A stretch of 46,478 nucleotides of DNA from Stutzerimonas stutzeri (lineage in GTDB: Bacteria; Pseudomonadota; Gammaproteobacteria; Pseudomonadales; Pseudomonadaceae): NCBI RefSeq assembly GCF_002890915.1, contig NZ_POUT01000021.1:1-46478 (forward strand). The letters are read 5' to 3'. Each line of letters opens with the position of its first letter. The first letter of the stretch is position 1. This document shows positions 43,995 to 46,478 of the stretch, piece after piece. A program made the translations under genes and the position numbers. The notes below the pieces were generated by a model. The model saw only the letters and a list, made by a program, of their open reading frames with translations, was not told the DNA's origin and did no database searches.

Positions 43995-45141
43995 CGCTGT
44001 GCTCCAGCTGGTTTCATACCCTGATTGCGTGCGTATTCAGTCGCGTGGTGCCGTGTGATGCCTATTCTTGCCTTTATGTAGGCGCCTGATACTCGTTCCT
44101 TACCCATGAATTACTCGGCTCGCTGATTGCTTGTAATCCCATTTTGAGCGCTTGAAATCTTCGTAGGGTGGCAGTTTGTACCCTAAACAGGGTCTAGTCT
44201 TCGTGAGCGGCTGGTGCCCGGTTTGCTGTATGGACGAGCAAAGATGTGCCGTTTCTGGCTGATGCTCATGAGCTGGTGATAGCGTGACCGGCCATGAGGG
44301 CTGCTGCTGCAAGTAGATTTTTGGTGGAGACGAGTTGAGAGGTTACTTCTGGCCCATCAGGGTGGTGAGCGAGCTTCTCTCGTGCAGGTGGGATTCAGCA
44401 TGGTGGTCGGCGCGTTAGTAGCGGCCAATCCATGGCCAGCGAATATCTTTCGTCGCATCTTTGAAATCTGCTGCCATCCATTATGGATATCCCCTGATGT
44501 CTAATCGTTGCGTAGAAGTAACTTCGTCGGGGAGGCTGCTTCTGTTAAAGATCGCTGCCAAAGTGAGATAACTCGGAGCTGGAGGCTGCGGTTTGCATGT
44601 TGGCCAGAAGCTGGCAGGTGGTCTCCGTAAGTCAAGGCGATTCAGTCTATGGTTTTTGCATCCATCTAAATGTTGGCCAAGCTGGCGATCCCGGTTGCCG
44701 GGAGCTGAGACCTGTCGAACACTTGCAAGCTGAGGCGGCTAGAGGTCTGGCAAGAACAGAAGCTTTTTCTGGTGCCATTGCTTTCTGTCGGTACAGAAGC
44801 GTCGATTCGCACACGGCTTTCACGCTGCGATGGTCATCCCTTGGGTCAGGAAGCACAGTAGTATCAATTCGTGGGTGCAGAAGTAACTTCTACGAAAGAG
44901 TTTTCCTTCAATCTGAGCGATACGGTCTCGGACAGGCCTGGCGGGGTTGCACGAAGGCGTGGCTTTGGGCGCTATCGCAAACTTTGGGCCGGCCGAAAGT
45001 ACTTCTGTAAGCTGTTGCCGGCGCTGCAGTGTCGTTTCGCTCCTGCAGAAGTATTTTCAACGCCTGCTGGTCATCCGCATATGTATCCAAACGCAAATGT
45101 TCGATGCGCCTAGGCCGCCCCTAGACACGATCGTCGGGCGG
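43995..45141. other. Island interior without supported genes
   Basis: About 1.15 kb in which no frame has a good ribosome site or a recognisable family. A 137-residue frame at 44597-45010 on the plus strand is unsupported. Variants of AGAAGTAACTTC recur (44514-44525, 44879-44891, and diverged copies near 44343, 44997 and 45049). It could be decayed cargo or regulatory DNA. Confidence 0.45.
44879..44891. repeat. AGAAGTAACTTCT palindrome
   Basis: A 13-bp perfect palindrome around a central A. A 12-base copy (AGAAGTAACTTC) is at 44514-44525, and looser versions occur nearby. Number and function uncertain. Confidence 0.4.
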
Positions 45142-45621
45142 CTAGCGAGTGCCTAAGAGCGCAGGCTTATACACGGCACGCACATGCAGAACGGCACGAG
45201 TGTCATCGGCAACTGATTTGAGCCTGAAATGACCATCCCTCATGGTGACGTAAAATATCTGCCCATTTTCAGAAAGTGCTCCGGGCGGTAGGGACAGGTT
45301 GAGGAGATGCCAGATTTCAGACCTGACTAAAGCCGTAGTCGCTACTGCATGTACCGATCCCAGTGCGGCAAAGCCTAGGTGCAAAAAAATCTCTCTGGCT
45401 ATGTTGTTCCAATCAGTGAAGCTGCGAGTGTCGCGTTGCATGATGTATCCAGACAGTCTCGTTTCTCCGCAGGGCGTTTTGACATGCTCACAGCTGTGGA
45501 CGCTGAGCTCTTCTGCAATCCCTCGGAGGTAGTTAGCGACATAGTTCGCCACGTCTTGGGCGCTACTGAGAAACCCAGGGTGCGCAATCTGTTTTTTGCT
45601 TGGCAGGGTTGTGTTGGTCAC
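45142..45621 (-). CDS. Hypothetical protein of the dusA island
   Basis: A 159-aa protein I do not recognise. It would start at a GTG preceded by GGAG about eight bases upstream. The sequence has a helical middle (DWNNIAREIFLHLGFAALGS), no signal peptide and no obvious motif. Composition is intermediate and the codons read normally, which favours a real gene, but conservation was not tested. An unusual strong palindrome lies 130-180 bases upstream (45749-45805) and may belong to its promoter. Confidence 0.5.
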   Translation of the reverse strand: MTNTTLPSKKQIAHPGFLSSAQDVANYVANYLRGIAEELSVHSCEHVKTPCGETRLSGYIMQRDTRSFTDWNNIAREIFLHLGFAALGSVHAVATTALVRSEIWHLLNLSLPPGALSENGQIFYVTMRDGHFRLKSVADDTRAVLHVRAVYKPALLGTR

Positions 45622-46381
45622 TGGTTTTGCTCCGACTCAGTGGCGGCATAGAACCTGCGCTAGAGATGTTTCTAGGGCATCGGTGACCCTTATCATCCAC
45701 ACGATTTTCAGTGTGCAACCCCTCCGAGCAAAGGGCCCTCCAATGTGTTTTAGGTGCACTTTTGTGCACCTAAACCGCTGTGCGATAGGTTCACAAAAGT
45801 GCACCGTGGGAGAAGCTTTTGAACCCAGCGTGCCATCGATTGGATATGCAACCCCTCAATTAGGGCCTGATTTAGGTCCTGGTCTTGTAATTTTCCATGC
45901 GCGAACCTGGGGCTAACTGTCGCGACAGAAGAGACAGATCCAAGCCTGCTGAAGCTTTTCCATTTGATAGCGGCTGAAGCTACTACTCCGCCTGGGGTGT
46001 GGGTGCTATGCGCGCAATGAGCGTGGGGGAGGGCAGGGGAAAACATGACTTTTGACTGCCCGGCTTACCTTGAAGCGGGTTTCAAAGCATTTTTCGGAAT
46101 GTCCGGCGACCAATAAGGGGTAGACGTTCGCAAAGTATTTTGGCGCTAGCCCTTGTACTGCGTCGGGCCTGGGGTGTTCATCGGCCACAAATCTTTCGCA
46201 CGTTCGGCGCCATATTTCACCCTATGGGCGGCTAAGGGTTTCCGCTTCCGATGGTTTTCAAAATAGCTGGAGCTGAGCAGCCTCTAATTCGGCGGAAGGT
46301 GTTATCTCGGAATCCCAAGAATAGCGGGGTGTCAGGCGAGGTATTTGGCCAGTAAGCGTCCAGCCAAGTCATCTTCCGAAG
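45622..46381. other. Island region with palindrome, no supported gene
   Basis: About 760 bases in which no coding sequence is convincing. It contains the triple GTGCAC element at 45749-45805 and a loosely repeated TGCAACCCCTC (near 45715 and 45846). It leads into the iterons at the right edge. Confidence 0.45.
45749..45805. promoter_or_regulatory. Strong palindrome plus third arm (GGTGCAC family)
   Basis: TTTAGGTGCAC and GTGCACCTAAA (45749-45774) form a perfect 11-bp dyad around TTTT. A third related arm, GGTTCACAAAAGTGCACC, follows at 45788-45805 and is the reverse complement, at 17 of 18 positions, of GGTGCACTTTTGTGCACC inside the first. Likely a protein-binding site; owner unknown. Confidence 0.6.
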
Positions 46382-46456
46382 CTGTATCACATGGTGCACG
46401 GGTAGGCTGTATCACATGCTGCACGCCTACTCTGTATCACACGCTGCACGCATAAA
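46382..46456. repeat. Three 25-bp tandem iterons
   Basis: Three direct copies start at 46382, 46407 and 46432, exactly 25 bases apart, with the shared core CTGTATCACAYGSTGCACG. Only the last few bases of each unit vary. The array stops 22 bases before the window ends. Iterons of this size are typical of replication origins of plasmids and of some integrative elements, or of partition and regulator sites. Confidence 0.8.
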
Positions 46457-46478
46457 AATCAGTGCGAGACTATTACGG

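Noticed and set aside
44597..45010. A 137-residue plus-strand frame in the dusA island.
   Set aside because: There is no ribosome site and no family, and it contains the repeated AGAAGTAACTTC motifs.
46382..46456. CRISPR array at the right edge.
   Set aside because: The repeats follow each other without unique spacers of 30 bases or more, and no cas gene is in the window, so iterons fit better.

Overview
The window looks like a Pseudomonas chromosome of the P. aeruginosa lineage. Core genes are GC-rich and use P. aeruginosa-type proteins and neighbourhoods: nrdA-nrdB beside an RstA/RstB-like two-component pair, a fadE-type acyl-CoA dehydrogenase, the block queF / DUF4404 / mlaA / PilZ / rssB-rssC / tal / dusA, and the aru-type arginine genes. 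Comparisons with P. aeruginosa come from memory of protein families, not from a search.

Layout. 221-1963: azoreductase and a divergent LysR regulator (core-like). About 2000-12900: an AT-rich accessory region. It holds (i) a four-gene operon of unknown product (PLP fold-type II enzyme, type I phosphoribosyltransferase, YggS/PLPBP-like protein, EamA exporter), (ii) an eroded IS5-type transposase, (iii) a complete LasR / RsaL / LasI-like quorum-sensing module, (iv) a small membrane protein of unknown function, and (v) a 960-aa SIR2-STAND-TPR protein of the Avs type (anti-phage NADase). 12954-18069: nrdB and nrdA with an upstream region carrying two NrdR boxes and a DnaA box. 18070-42517: mostly core genes (two-component system, fadE, MscS channel, small proteins, LysR/VOC pair, tRNA-Ser, HD-GYP, crotonase, aruC-like/PA0900-like/aruE, ABC exporter, queF, mlaA, PilZ, rssBC, tal, dusA). 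42440-46478: left end of an island integrated in the 5' end of dusA, with a tyrosine integrase, a PrtN-family activator, a hypothetical gene, a strong palindrome and, at the window edge, three 25-bp iterons.

How it fits together. The most interesting system is the quorum-controlled cassette. A perfect 20-bp lux box (8068-8087) lies between rsaL and the lasI-like gene, and a second lux box with the same core (2567-2586) lies upstream of the PLP operon. The simplest reading is an acyl-homoserine-lactone circuit, homeostatically restrained by an RsaL-like repressor, that switches on synthesis and export of an unidentified small molecule, probably amino-acid derived. The neighbouring Avs-like gene sits directly behind the nrdB terminator, suggesting that the nrdB flank is an insertion hotspot. 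The dusA island is a second, independent mobile region.
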